Of a stretch of DNA of 61,670 bases, positions 35,128-43,861 are shown piece by piece. The stretch comes from DASSKF01 sp035690725 (GTDB lineage: Bacteria; Actinomycetota; Actinomycetes; Actinomycetales; Dermatophilaceae). The translations under genes and the position numbers were made by a program. Within the stretch, counting starts at the first letter, position 1. Each line of letters begins with the position of its first letter. The DNA is taken from positions 1-61,670 of the forward strand of contig DASSKF010000133.1 in the NCBI GenBank assembly GCA_035690725.1. The letters are read 5' to 3'. A model generated the notes under the pieces. That model ran no database searches, had not been told where the DNA came from, and saw only the letters and a program-made list of their open reading frames with translations.

Positions 35128-35194
35128 ACGACGTGGTGGTTCTACAGTGTGACCGGCGGCCGCCGCTGGGGCGGCTCCTGCTCGGAGGTCATCC

Positions 35195-36346
35195 ATGAAC
35201 TCGCGTCACCGTGTCGTCCTGAGTCTCTCCGTCACCGTCGCGCTGGCCGCCGCGGTCGCCGCCGGCTGCGCGCCTCCCAGCAACTCGGGCAGCGGCAGCA
35301 CCGCCGGGTCGAGCGGCGGCTCCGGGGGCGTCAATGCCGCGCAGGCCACCTCGGCGGCCGACTTCGGCGGCATGAAGGGCCTGGTGAAGGCGGCCAAGGC
35401 CGAAGGCGAGCTCAACGTCATCGCGCTGCCGCCGGACTGGGCCAACTACGGCACCATCATCAAGACGTTCGAGGACAAGTACGGGATCAAGGTCAACTCC
35501 GCCCAGCCGGACGGCGCGAGCCAGGACGAGATCAACGCCGCCAAGCAGCTCAAGGGCACCGACCGGGCCCCCGACGTGTTCGACCTCGGCCAGTCGGTGG
35601 CGCTGGCCAACACGTCCATGTTCGCGCCCTACCAGGTCTCCACCTTCGACACGGTCGCCAAGCAGTTCAAGGACCCGAAGGGGCTGTGGGTCAACGACTA
35701 CGGCGGCATCATGTCGATCGGCTACAACTCCAAGAAGGTCCCCGACGTGACGAACGTCAACGACCTGCTCAAGCCGGCGTACAAGGGCAGCGTCGCGCTC
35801 AACGGTGACCCGACCCAGGCCGGGGCGGCGTTCAGCGGCGTGGTCATGGCCTCTGTCGCCAACGGCGGCAGTGCCGACGACGTGGCACCGGGCGTCGACT
35901 TCTTCGTCAAGCTGAAGAAGGCCGGCAACTTCCTGCCGCTCGACCCGACTCCCGCGACGATCGAGTCCGGGCAGACGCCGGTCGTCATCGACTGGGACTA
36001 CACGAACGCCTCCGAGTCGGACAAGGTGCCGGGTTGGAAGGTGGTCGTGCCGAAGAACGCTCAGATCGGCGGCTACTACTTCCAGGCGATCAACGCGGAT
36101 GGCCCGCACCCGGCGGCCGCGCGGCTGTGGGAGGAGTTCCTGTTCTCCGACGAGGGGCAGAACCTGTACCTCAACGGCGGAGCCCGGCCGGTGCGTGCCG
36201 ACGACATGCAGCAGAAGGGCACGATCGACAAGAAGGCGTTCGGCAAGCTGCCGCCGGTTTCGGGCCAGCCGATCATCCCGACGAACGAGCAGACCAACAA
36301 GGACGCGAAGTACCTGGCGAAGAACTGGTCCAAGGTCACGAGTTGA
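35195..36346 (+). CDS. ABC importer substrate-binding lipoprotein
   Basis: A 383-aa lipoprotein; the signal peptide ends in VAAGC (Cys at about residue 25), followed by a G/S linker. The rest is a type 2 periplasmic-binding fold of the PotD/AfuA class (LNVIALPPDWANYGTIIKTF; VIDWDYTNASES). Polyamines, iron(III) or phosphonate-type ligands are all possible. GGAGG (35184-35188) is 6 nt before the ATG. It heads a complete four-gene importer. Confidence 0.9.
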   Translation: MNSRHRVVLSLSVTVALAAAVAAGCAPPSNSGSGSTAGSSGGSGGVNAAQATSAADFGGMKGLVKAAKAEGELNVIALPPDWANYGTIIKTFEDKYGIKVNSAQPDGASQDEINAAKQLKGTDRAPDVFDLGQSVALANTSMFAPYQVSTFDTVAKQFKDPKGLWVNDYGGIMSIGYNSKKVPDVTNVNDLLKPAYKGSVALNGDPTQAGAAFSGVVMASVANGGSADDVAPGVDFFVKLKKAGNFLPLDPTPATIESGQTPVVIDWDYTNASESDKVPGWKVVVPKNAQIGGYYFQAINADGPHPAAARLWEEFLFSDEGQNLYLNGGARPVRADDMQQKGTIDKKAFGKLPPVSGQPIIPTNEQTNKDAKYLAKNWSKVTS

Positions 36347-37197
36347 GCGGACACGCCCGCCGGCTGCTGCCGGCGCTCGGGATGGTGCCCTTCCTCGGGT
36401 ACCTGACCATCTTCCTGTTCATCCCGACGGTCGTCATCGCCGTCGGGGCGTTCCGGGACAACGGCCACGCGAGCCTCGCCAACATCGAGGCGCTCGGCGA
36501 CGGCTCGGTGATGCACGCGCTGCGGCAGAGCCTCGTGGTCTCGGCCAGCACGGCGGTCATCGGGGCGGTGCTGGGCGCCCTGCTCGCCTATGCCGTGGTC
36601 ACCGGCCGCCCCGACGGGCTGCTCCGGCGTGCGGTGACGAGCATCTGCGGAGTGCTGGCGCAGTTCGGTGGCGTGATGCTCGCCTTCGCCTTCATCGCGA
36701 CCATCGGGTTCTCGGGCGCCGTCACGACGCTCGTGCAGGACACCACCGGCGTGAACCTCTTCGGCAGCGGCTGGCTGTTCGACGTGCCGGGGATCATCCT
36801 CGTCTACACCTACTTCCAGATCCCGCTCATGGTGATCGTGTTCCTGCCGGCCCTCGACGGCATGCGGGCCCAGTGGCGGGAGGCGGCCGAGAACCTCGGG
36901 GCGTCGACGTGGCAATTCTGGCGGCACGTCGGCGGGCCGCTGCTGTGGCCCGCCTTCCTCGGCTCGACGCTGCTGCTGTTCGCCAACGCGTTCGCCTCCT
37001 ACGCGACGGCGGCGGCGCTCGTCAGCCAGGGCAACCCGATCATCCCGTTGTTCATCCGTGCGGCGTTGACCAGCGAGATCCTGCTCGGGCGGCAGAACCT
37101 CGCCTATGCACTGGCCCTGGAGATGGTGGTCGTCGTGGCGATCGTCATGACGCTCTACGCCCTGCTGGTCCGCCGCACGTCCCGGTGGCTGCGGTGA
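36343..37197 (+). CDS. ABC importer permease, first subunit
   Basis: A 284-aa permease with about six membrane helices and the EAA-type loop REAAENLGASTWQFWRHVGGP near residue 185. It belongs to the PotB/AfuB class. TTG 36343 overlaps the stop of the binding-protein gene (TTGA), giving a short N terminus right before the first helix. Confidence 0.9.
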   Translation: MSGHARRLLPALGMVPFLGYLTIFLFIPTVVIAVGAFRDNGHASLANIEALGDGSVMHALRQSLVVSASTAVIGAVLGALLAYAVVTGRPDGLLRRAVTSICGVLAQFGGVMLAFAFIATIGFSGAVTTLVQDTTGVNLFGSGWLFDVPGIILVYTYFQIPLMVIVFLPALDGMRAQWREAAENLGASTWQFWRHVGGPLLWPAFLGSTLLLFANAFASYATAAALVSQGNPIIPLFIRAALTSEILLGRQNLAYALALEMVVVVAIVMTLYALLVRRTSRWLR

Positions 37198-37235
37198 GGG
37201 GACGGTCGTGAGGTGGATCGGATGAGGTGCATGGC

Positions 37236-38090
37236 ATGAGCACCCCACGACAGCGCAAGGCCCGCAACCTGCGGCTGTTCCGCATCGGCACGTTCGTGCT
37301 CCTCGGACTGTTCTTCGTGGTGCCACTGGTGTCGATGGTCGACTTCAGCACCCGCAACCTGACCGGTAGCGGGCGCACCGGCGCTGCATGGGTCGCGCTG
37401 GTCCGGGACCCCGAGCTCACGGCGGCGATCATCACCTCGCTGGAGCTCGCGGTGCTGACCGTCGTGGGCATGGTGGTCCTGCTCGTTCCGACGATGGTCT
37501 GGGTCCGGTTGCGGGTGCCCCGGGCCTCCCGGCTGGTCGAGTTCCTCTCACTGCTGCCGCTGACGATCCCGGCACTGGTGATCGTCGTGGGGATCCGCCC
37601 GGTCTACGCGTGGGTCAACTACCTGATCAGCGGCTCGGCGCTCACGCTGGCGTTCGCCTACGTCGTGCTCGTGCTGCCCTACGCCTTCCGTGCCCTGGAT
37701 GCTGGGCTGTCGTCCATCGACCTGACCACCTTGGCGGAGGCGGCACGGAGTCTCGGTGCCGGGTGGTTCACGGTGATCGTGCGGGTGGTCGTGCCGAACA
37801 TCATGTCCGCCCTGGTGTCGGCGGCCTTCATCTCGGTGGCCCTCGTGCTGGGGGAGTACACCTTCGCCTCGCTGATGAACTACCAGACGCTGCAGGTGGT
37901 CATCGCCTTCTTCGGCAAGAGCAACGCCCAGGTGTCCGTGTCGGCCTCGCTCGCCGCGCTGGTGTTCGGCTTCGTCCTGCTGCTGCTCCTGTCCCTGCTG
38001 GGGCGGGGCCGGCGCAGCCGCCGCGCCGGGATCGAGCCGCTGCCGGCCACCGGCACGCCCACGACCGCGACGGAAGGGGACGACCGATGA
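37236..38090 (+). CDS. ABC importer permease, second subunit
   Basis: A 284-aa permease with six predicted helices and an EAA loop, LAEAARSLGAGWFTVIVRVV, near residue 170; it matches PotC-class partners. ATG 37236 is preferred over GTG 37227 on spacing from GATGAGG. Its stop overlaps the ATPase start by 4 bp. Confidence 0.9.
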   Translation: MSTPRQRKARNLRLFRIGTFVLLGLFFVVPLVSMVDFSTRNLTGSGRTGAAWVALVRDPELTAAIITSLELAVLTVVGMVVLLVPTMVWVRLRVPRASRLVEFLSLLPLTIPALVIVVGIRPVYAWVNYLISGSALTLAFAYVVLVLPYAFRALDAGLSSIDLTTLAEAARSLGAGWFTVIVRVVVPNIMSALVSAAFISVALVLGEYTFASLMNYQTLQVVIAFFGKSNAQVSVSASLAALVFGFVLLLLLSLLGRGRRSRRAGIEPLPATGTPTTATEGDDR

Positions 38091-39151
38091 CCGTGTCGGC
38101 GCAGACACAGACCCGCAATGGGGTCGAGGTGCGCATCGAGGGCCTGCACCGGTACTTCGCCGACGTGCACGCCCTCGACGGCCTCGACCTCGTGCTCCAC
38201 CCCGGTGAGCTGGTCGCACTGCTCGGCCCGTCCGGCTGCGGCAAGACCACCGCGCTGCGGATCGTGGCGGGCCTGGACGAGCCGGACGACGGACGGGTGG
38301 TCGTGGGCGACCGGGACGTCACCCACGTGCCGGCCAACCGCCGGGACATGGGGATGGTGTTCCAGGCCTACAGCCTCTTCCCACACCTGACGGCACAGCA
38401 GAACGTGGAGTTCGGCCTGAAGCTGCGGCGCATCGACCGGGCCAAGCGTGCCGACCGGGCCCGGGAGATGCTCGACCTGGTCGGTCTGGCGACGCAGGCG
38501 GACCGCTTCGCCAACCAGCTGTCCGGTGGCCAGCAGCAGCGGGTCGCCCTCGCCCGGGCCCTCGCGATCCAGCCCTCGGTGCTGCTCCTCGACGAGCCGC
38601 TGTCCGCGCTGGACGCCAAGGTGCGGGCCCAGCTGCGCGACGAGATCCGGCGGGTCCAGCTCGAGGTCGGCACCACCACCCTCTTCGTCACCCACGACCA
38701 GGAGGAGGCTCTGTCGATCTCGGACCGGGTCGGCGTCATGAGCCAGGGCCGGCTCGAGCAGCTCGCCGCGCCCGAGCAGCTCTACACCGCGCCGGCCACG
38801 GAGTTCGTGGCCGAGTTCGTGGGGCTGATGAACCGCATCCCGTGCCGGGTCGCGGACGGCCAGACCACGGTGCTCGGCACGACCGTGGACGTCCGGGAGG
38901 GATCGGTGGCCGCCGGCTCCGGTTCCGCGCTCGTGCGGCCCGAGCAGGTGGAGGTGCTCCCCGCGCCAGGCGGGACCGGGCGGGTGTCCGGGGTCAGCTT
39001 CCTGGGGTCCATCACCCGGGTCTGGGCCCGGACAGCGGACGGGCACGAGGTCCTCGCGCAGGCGAACGGCGCGGACGCCGCCGCCCTCGCCGAGGGCGCC
39101 CCGGTCGACCTGCGGCTGACGGCCCGCGAGCTGCTCGTCGTCCCCGGGTAG
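38087..39151 (+). CDS. ABC importer ATP-binding protein
   Basis: A 354-aa ATPase of the PotA/FbpC class. Walker A is GPSGCGKTT (about residue 46), the Q-loop is VFQAYSLFPH, the signature is LSGGQQQRVALARAL, Walker B is LLLDEPLSALD and the switch histidine lies in FVTHDQEEAL. A C-terminal TOBE-like domain (about 280-354) is present. With the three preceding genes it forms a full importer. Confidence 0.93.
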   Translation: MTVSAQTQTRNGVEVRIEGLHRYFADVHALDGLDLVLHPGELVALLGPSGCGKTTALRIVAGLDEPDDGRVVVGDRDVTHVPANRRDMGMVFQAYSLFPHLTAQQNVEFGLKLRRIDRAKRADRAREMLDLVGLATQADRFANQLSGGQQQRVALARALAIQPSVLLLDEPLSALDAKVRAQLRDEIRRVQLEVGTTTLFVTHDQEEALSISDRVGVMSQGRLEQLAAPEQLYTAPATEFVAEFVGLMNRIPCRVADGQTTVLGTTVDVREGSVAAGSGSALVRPEQVEVLPAPGGTGRVSGVSFLGSITRVWARTADGHEVLAQANGADAAALAEGAPVDLRLTARELLVVPG

Positions 39152-39166
39152 CCACGCGCAGATGCG

Positions 39167-39590
39167 CTGGGACCCTTGGCCACGGACGTCGTGCGGCAGT
39201 GGGCCGAGTTGACCAACCTGCTCGCCGTCGTCGACGGCACCGACGAGTTCTAGGCGCCCGCGGAGCTGGCCGAGGAGCTGGGGGAGAGCGGTGTCGACGC
39301 TGAGCGCGACACGTGGGGCGTGCGGGACGGCGACCTGCTGGATTCCGTTGCCGCAGAAGCCGGTCCAGCCGTTCATGGTCGAGCAGTCGGAGGCGGTCCG
39401 ACAGGCGCACAACGACGCCTTCGCGACCCACTGGGGATCGGCTCCGCGCAGCGAGGAGTCTTGGGCGGACCTGGTCGGGTCGCGTACCTTCCGCCCCGGC
39501 CCGTCCGGGGCGCTGGACGAGTCGGTCGGTTTCACGGCCGTCAAGACCTTCGCCTCCTACGCGAGGCAGGAGCCCGCGGCCCCGGTGTGA
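39167..39590 (+). pseudogene. broken GNAT acetyltransferase
   Basis: Pieces of a GNAT N-acetyltransferase remain in two frames. The first, from 39167, reads WAELTNLLAVVDGTDEF, hits TAG at 39251-39253, then continues with ELAEELGESGVDAERDTWGV. After a frameshift near 39350, QPFMVEQSEAVRQAHNDAFA and HWGSAPRSEESWADLVGSRT follow until the stop at 39590. The acetyl-CoA-binding half is missing. The region counts as non-functional. Confidence 0.75.
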
Positions 39591-39605
39591 CGCGGAGCCC
39601 CCGCC

Positions 39606-39611
39606 TAGACT
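39606..39611 (+). promoter_or_regulatory. -10 box (TAGACT) of the HhH-GPD gene
   Basis: TAGACT ends 6 nt before ATG 39618 and no ribosome binding site is present, so the transcript is probably leaderless. Confidence 0.55.
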
Positions 39612-39617
39612 CGGCGT

Positions 39618-40241
39618 ATGGCTGCCACGTCCTCGCCGTCCTCGCCGTCCTCGCCGTCCTCGCCACCCGAGCTGTGCCTGTCCCAGGACCCGGACGCCGA
39701 CGCGGTGCTCAGCAGGGACCCGTTCGCACTCATCGTCGGCATGCTGCTGGACCAACAGTTCCCGATGGAACGCGCCTTCCAGGGCCCGGCCAAGATCCTC
39801 GAGCGGTTCGGTTCCTTGGACCCGGGGCGAGTGGCTGCGGCTGACCCGGCCGAGTTCGCCGACCTGTGCGCGACACCACCGGCGATCCACCGCTACGGCC
39901 GCTCGATGGCGGCCCGGGTCCAGGCCTTGGCGTCGGTGGTCGAGGGGGAGTACGACGGGGACACCACGCGCATCTGGACCGACGCGTCCTCCGGGGAGGA
40001 CGTGCTCGCCCGGCTGCGGGCCCTGCCCGGTTTCGGTGACCGCAAGGCGCGCATCTTCGCCGCCCTGCTCGGCAAGCAGCTCGGCGTGCGCCCCGAGGGG
40101 TGGCGCCAGGCGATCGGTCCCTACGCACAGGAGGGGACCTTCATGTCGATCGCCGATGTCGTCGACCAGGGCACCCTGGACAAGGTCCGGGCCTGGAAGA
40201 AGGAGCAGAAGGCCACAGCGAGGACCCAGGCGACGAAGTGA
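39618..40241 (+). CDS. HhH-GPD base-excision DNA repair protein
   Basis: A 207-aa protein of the HhH-GPD superfamily. The hairpin is LRALPGFGDRKARIFAALLG (about residues 135-154), preceded by LIVGMLLDQQFPMERAF. It lacks the FeS cysteines of endonuclease III. A serine-proline stretch near the N terminus is encoded by repeats of TCCTCGCCG. It appears intact between two pseudogenes. Lesion specificity is unknown. Confidence 0.83.
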   Translation: MAATSSPSSPSSPSSPPELCLSQDPDADAVLSRDPFALIVGMLLDQQFPMERAFQGPAKILERFGSLDPGRVAAADPAEFADLCATPPAIHRYGRSMAARVQALASVVEGEYDGDTTRIWTDASSGEDVLARLRALPGFGDRKARIFAALLGKQLGVRPEGWRQAIGPYAQEGTFMSIADVVDQGTLDKVRAWKKEQKATARTQATK

Positions 40242-40975
40242 CCCGGCGGGGCAGCCGCGGCGCGGTCCTGGCCGCCGCTGTCGGACTCCTGCTGCTGCTC
40301 GCCGGCTGTGGGGGCGCGGGCACCGGGGCCGAGGAGCCGAGCTCACCGTCCTCGGTCCACGTCGCCTCGCACCCCTCGCCCCACGCCGCGTCGCCGCCCT
40401 CCGGCCGCGTCGCGTCGACCCCGTCCCGGGTGGCGAAGCTGCTCGTCATCGTGTTCGAGAACCACTCCGCGCACCGAGCGATGTACGAAGAGACCGGACC
40501 CGACGGCAAACGCGCCTACACCGTCGCTCAGATCGCCACCGAGTTTGGCGTCACCCGCCCCACGATCTACCGGCACCTCGCCCACCCCGAGCAAGACCTG
40601 CCGCGTTCGCGAGACTCCAGCTGAACCAGCGTCGGCAAGTGAGACAACCGGTGGGTAGTCGGACCATGCCGCTCCAGTTCTCGCCACACCGGGGCACGAA
40701 GTCGCTCACTGGCTACTTTGCGGCTGGGGACACGTTCGGGAGCCTCAGGCCGGGACGGGCGCCTGGCAGTCGTCATCACCTTCGACGAGGACGACCGCCA
40801 CGCCGGCAACCACATCCTCACCGTGGTCGTCGCCAAGGGCCTCGACCACGTCGTGGTCGGGCAGCGACTCACCCACGCCTCACTGGCTGCGGCGCCCTCG
40901 CGCCTGGTGGGGCTGGCGCCCCTGCGTGGCACGAAAGGATCTCCGAACCTGCTGGTGGCGTTCGGGTTGGACTGA
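40238..40975 (+). pseudogene. lipoprotein phosphoesterase interrupted by foreign DNA
   Basis: The GTG at 40238 opens a lipoprotein signal (LLLLLAGCGG) and the first phosphoesterase motif VAKLLVIVFENHS, at about 40430-40470. The frame then changes into a resolvase-like helix-turn-helix and stops at 40624. The C-terminal half reappears at about 40740-40975 (LAVVITFDEDDRHAGNHILT and LTHASLAAAPSRLVGLAP). The family is the alkaline phosphatase/phospholipase C-like secreted esterases. The middle of the enzyme is lost, so the gene is dead. Confidence 0.78.
40472..40590 (+). mobile_element. resolvase C-terminal helix-turn-helix fragment
   Basis: The encoded stretch YEETGPDGKRAYTVAQIATE and the following FGVTRPTIYRHL are the hallmark of the DNA-binding end of serine resolvases/invertases of Tn3-like and related elements. 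No catalytic domain is present. The further 40625-40740 region shows nothing recognisable and could be more of the same element. Confidence 0.7.
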
Positions 40976-41021
40976 CGGCGAGGCGTGCGCCGGGGCTCCA
41001 CCGGCCGTTCCGTCCAGCCGG

Positions 41022-42389
41022 TCAGCGGCGCCCCGCCAGGAGCCGCTGGAACCAGCGGTAGGAGTCCTTCGGGGTGCGCCGCTGGGTCTCGAAGTCGACG
41101 TGGACCAGGCCGAACCGTTCCCGGTAGCCCTCCGCCCACTCGAAGTTGTCCAGCAGCGACCAGGCGAAGTAGCCGCGCACGTCCACACCGGCCTCGCGGG
41201 CGGCCAGCACCGCCCCGAGGTGCTCGGCGTGGTAGGCGACCCGTCGCTCGTCGTGCACCGCCCCGTCCGGGTCCACGGTGTCGTGGAAGGAGCAGCCGGA
41301 CTCGGTGACGTAGAGCGGTGGGAGGCGGTCGGCATACCGCTCGTGGAAGGTGACCAGCACCTCGCGCAGGGCGTCCGGCACGATCGGCCAGCCGAGGTCC
41401 GTGGTGGCGTAGCCCGTGACCTGCCGCAGCTGGAAGGGCAGGCCCTCGGGCAGGGGCACACCGGTGACCACGGAGGCGTCCGGCTCGTGCCCGTCGACCG
41501 CACCCACCTTGGCGGGCTGGTAGTAGTTGATGCCGTACCAGTCGAGGGGAGTGGCGATGTGGACCACGTCGTCGGCCGCCCCGTCCGGCAGCATCTGTGC
41601 GAGCCAGTCCGGGTAGCTGCCGAGCAGGACCGGGTCCGCGAACAGCCGGTTGTAGACCGCGTCGTAGAAGTCGGCCGCCTCCCGGTCCAGCGGATGGTCC
41701 GAGGCCGCCCAGGTCGGCGCGTGGTTGGAGGCGATGCCGATGCTGGTGCAGTCGGCCGCGCGCAGCGCCTGCACCGCGAGGCCGTGGCCGAGCAGGATGT
41801 GGTGGGCGACGCGCAGGACGCCGATTCCGAGCTCCAGGCCGGGCGCGTGGACGCCGACGGCGTGGCCGAGCATCGTGTGGATGACCGGCTCGTTGACCGG
41901 CATCCACATCCCGACCCGGTCACCCAGGCGCTCGCCCACGATCGCCGCGTAGTCGGCCAGTCGACGTGCGGTCTCCCGGGACTGCCACCCGCCGGCGTCC
42001 TGCAGCGGCTGGGGGAGGTCCCAGTGGTAGAGCGTGGCCGCCGGGGTGATGCCCGCCGCGAGCAGCTCGTCGACCAGCCGGTCGTAGAAGCCGAGGCCGC
42101 CCGGGTTGGGCTCGCCCCGCCCGCTCGGCTGGATCCGCGGCCACGCGATGGAGAACCGGTAGGCGTCCATGCCCAACTCGGCCATCATCCGCACGTCCTC
42201 GGTGTGCCGGTGGTAGTGGTCGCAGGCCACGTCTCCGGTCTCGCCGTTCTTGACCCGGCCGGGCTCGGCGCAGAACGTGTCCCAGATGGAGCGTCCGCGA
42301 CCGTCGACGTCGACCGCGCCCTCGATCTGGTAGGAGGCCGTCGCCGTACCGAAGACGAATCCCGCTGGCAGCTGGGGGAACTCAGTCAT
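41022..42389 (-). CDS. family 1 beta-glucosidase
   Basis: A 455-aa GH1 enzyme. The opening FVFGTATASYQIEGA, the acid/base glutamate in MPVNEPVIHT near residue 168 and the nucleophile in PLYVTESGCSF near residue 365 are all intact. It hydrolyses beta-glucosides or related disaccharides in the cytoplasm. It is downstream of an MFS transporter, 18 nt away, which probably brings in the sugar. Confidence 0.95.
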   Translation of the reverse strand: MTEFPQLPAGFVFGTATASYQIEGAVDVDGRGRSIWDTFCAEPGRVKNGETGDVACDHYHRHTEDVRMMAELGMDAYRFSIAWPRIQPSGRGEPNPGGLGFYDRLVDELLAAGITPAATLYHWDLPQPLQDAGGWQSRETARRLADYAAIVGERLGDRVGMWMPVNEPVIHTMLGHAVGVHAPGLELGIGVLRVAHHILLGHGLAVQALRAADCTSIGIASNHAPTWAASDHPLDREAADFYDAVYNRLFADPVLLGSYPDWLAQMLPDGAADDVVHIATPLDWYGINYYQPAKVGAVDGHEPDASVVTGVPLPEGLPFQLRQVTGYATTDLGWPIVPDALREVLVTFHERYADRLPPLYVTESGCSFHDTVDPDGAVHDERRVAYHAEHLGAVLAAREAGVDVRGYFAWSLLDNFEWAEGYRERFGLVHVDFETQRRTPKDSYRWFQRLLAGRR

Positions 42390-42407
42390 CTGACTGTCCT
42401 GCCTTCC

Positions 42408-43652
42408 TCACTGGACCGACGAGATCCGACGAACCAGGGCGGCGCCGAGCAGGCCCACGCCTCCGGCGACGGCGAACAGACCCCGGTAGCCGCCCAGACT
42501 AGTGATGACAGCCGCCCCGATGGCCGGGGCCACGACCTGGGGCAGTGCGTTGGCGATGTTGAGCACCCCCATGTCCTTGCCCCGCGCCGTCGACCTCGGC
42601 AGGACCTGCGTGATGAGGGCGAAGTCGACCGACGTGTAGGTGCCGAAGCCGATCCCCAGGACGTAGGCGACGACGAGGGTCGCCGTCCAGGTCTGCAGCC
42701 CGGCCAGCACGAAGGAGGCGAGGGCCATGACGAGTCCGGCGGCGGTGACGAAGACCTTCCGGCGGCCGAGCCGGTCCGACCACCGCCCCGCCACGACCAC
42801 CGCGGTGACGACACCCGCTGCGTTGACGGCACCGATGATGAGGACGTCCAGCTCGGCGTGGCGGCGATCGAGCGCGTCCCGCAGGAAGTACAGCAGGTAG
42901 ACCATGACCGTGCTGTTGCCGAAGTTCATCAGGAACCGGGTCAGCCAGGCCCAGCCGAAGTCCGGGTGGCGACGCGGGCTGATCCAGAAGCCGCGCACGA
43001 ACTCGCGCCAGCTCCAGGGCGGTGCGGCGCCCGGCGGCACGGCCGTGTCCTGGCGGCCGAGCACGAAGGGGAGGAGGGCGACGAGCAGCACGACAGCACA
43101 GAGCACGAAGCCGGCATCGCCCGAGACGACGGTGGCCAGCCCCACCGCCAACAGCACGCCGAGCAGCTGCGCGAGGCCGAGCCAGCCCGCGACGGAGCCG
43201 CGTTGACCGGTCGGGACCTGGTCGGGCACGACGGCCGACAGGGCCGCCCACGCGGCGTTCAGCGTCCCCTGGACCAGGCACCAGCCGACCACCATGAGCA
43301 GCACCGTCTGCGCGGCCCCCTCCAAGAGCAGGCAGAGCGCCCCGGAGACGCCACCGACCACCACCCACGGGAGGCGCCGGCCGAAACGCGAGGTGGTGCG
43401 GTCGGAGACGGCTCCCCACACCGGCGTCATGGCGAGGGAGAAGACCGCGCCCAGCGAGGTGACCAGGCCGAGGACCCACTCCTTGTCGTTCGGGGCGATG
43501 CCTGCGACCTTGTTCGGCAGCAGGATCTGCAGCGGGCCGAAGAAGCCGACCATCACGCCGATCCAGGCCAGGTTGAACCGGACCACCCAGCCCGGGCCGA
43601 CCCGTTCCGTCGGCTCGCCGGCGGCACAGGGGAGTGGTGCGCCCGCGCTCAT
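42408..43652 (-). CDS. MFS transporter, probable sugar importer
   Basis: A 414-aa protein with about twelve membrane helices and MFS loop motifs such as GAVSDRTTSRFGRRLPWVVV near residue 75 and GRWSDRLGRRKVF near 270. The style is that of GPH-like/SET disaccharide carriers found beside GH1 enzymes. The ATG is preceded by CACCCT at the leaderless distance of 6 nt, though the first T is missing. Confidence 0.88.
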   Translation of the reverse strand: MSAGAPLPCAAGEPTERVGPGWVVRFNLAWIGVMVGFFGPLQILLPNKVAGIAPNDKEWVLGLVTSLGAVFSLAMTPVWGAVSDRTTSRFGRRLPWVVVGGVSGALCLLLEGAAQTVLLMVVGWCLVQGTLNAAWAALSAVVPDQVPTGQRGSVAGWLGLAQLLGVLLAVGLATVVSGDAGFVLCAVVLLVALLPFVLGRQDTAVPPGAAPPWSWREFVRGFWISPRRHPDFGWAWLTRFLMNFGNSTVMVYLLYFLRDALDRRHAELDVLIIGAVNAAGVVTAVVVAGRWSDRLGRRKVFVTAAGLVMALASFVLAGLQTWTATLVVAYVLGIGFGTYTSVDFALITQVLPRSTARGKDMGVLNIANALPQVVAPAIGAAVITSLGGYRGLFAVAGGVGLLGAALVRRISSVQ

Positions 43653-43789
43653 GTGCCGAGGGTGGCAGACAGACCCGGCCCGGCGTCACCCGAGAGCACG
43701 CTCGGCGCCCCGGCTCCCGCGCGAGGCGTGGTATCGATGCTTCAGAGGCCGAACCGGTCGGGAGCCAGCCGTCCTTCTCTCGCGCTAGG

Positions 43790-43808
43790 TTGACATAATG
43801 TGCATTAT
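43790..43808. promoter_or_regulatory. AT-rich inverted repeat with TTGACA
   Basis: TTGACA (43790-43795) overlaps ATAATG-TG-CATTAT (43795-43808). The block is unusually AT-rich for this genome. It lies 138 nt before the MFS start and 54 nt after the methyltransferase stop, so it could be an operator or promoter element for the sugar genes. Confidence 0.4.
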
Positions 43809-43861
43809 CGGCGTTCCAACCACCACGCTCACGGCCCCTGCCGGCGACCCGCGGCCCGCGT

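Noticed and set aside
40625..40740. possible insertion sequence end or Tn3 inverted repeat
   Set aside because: No terminal inverted repeat or target duplication could be identified by eye; left as unassigned DNA.
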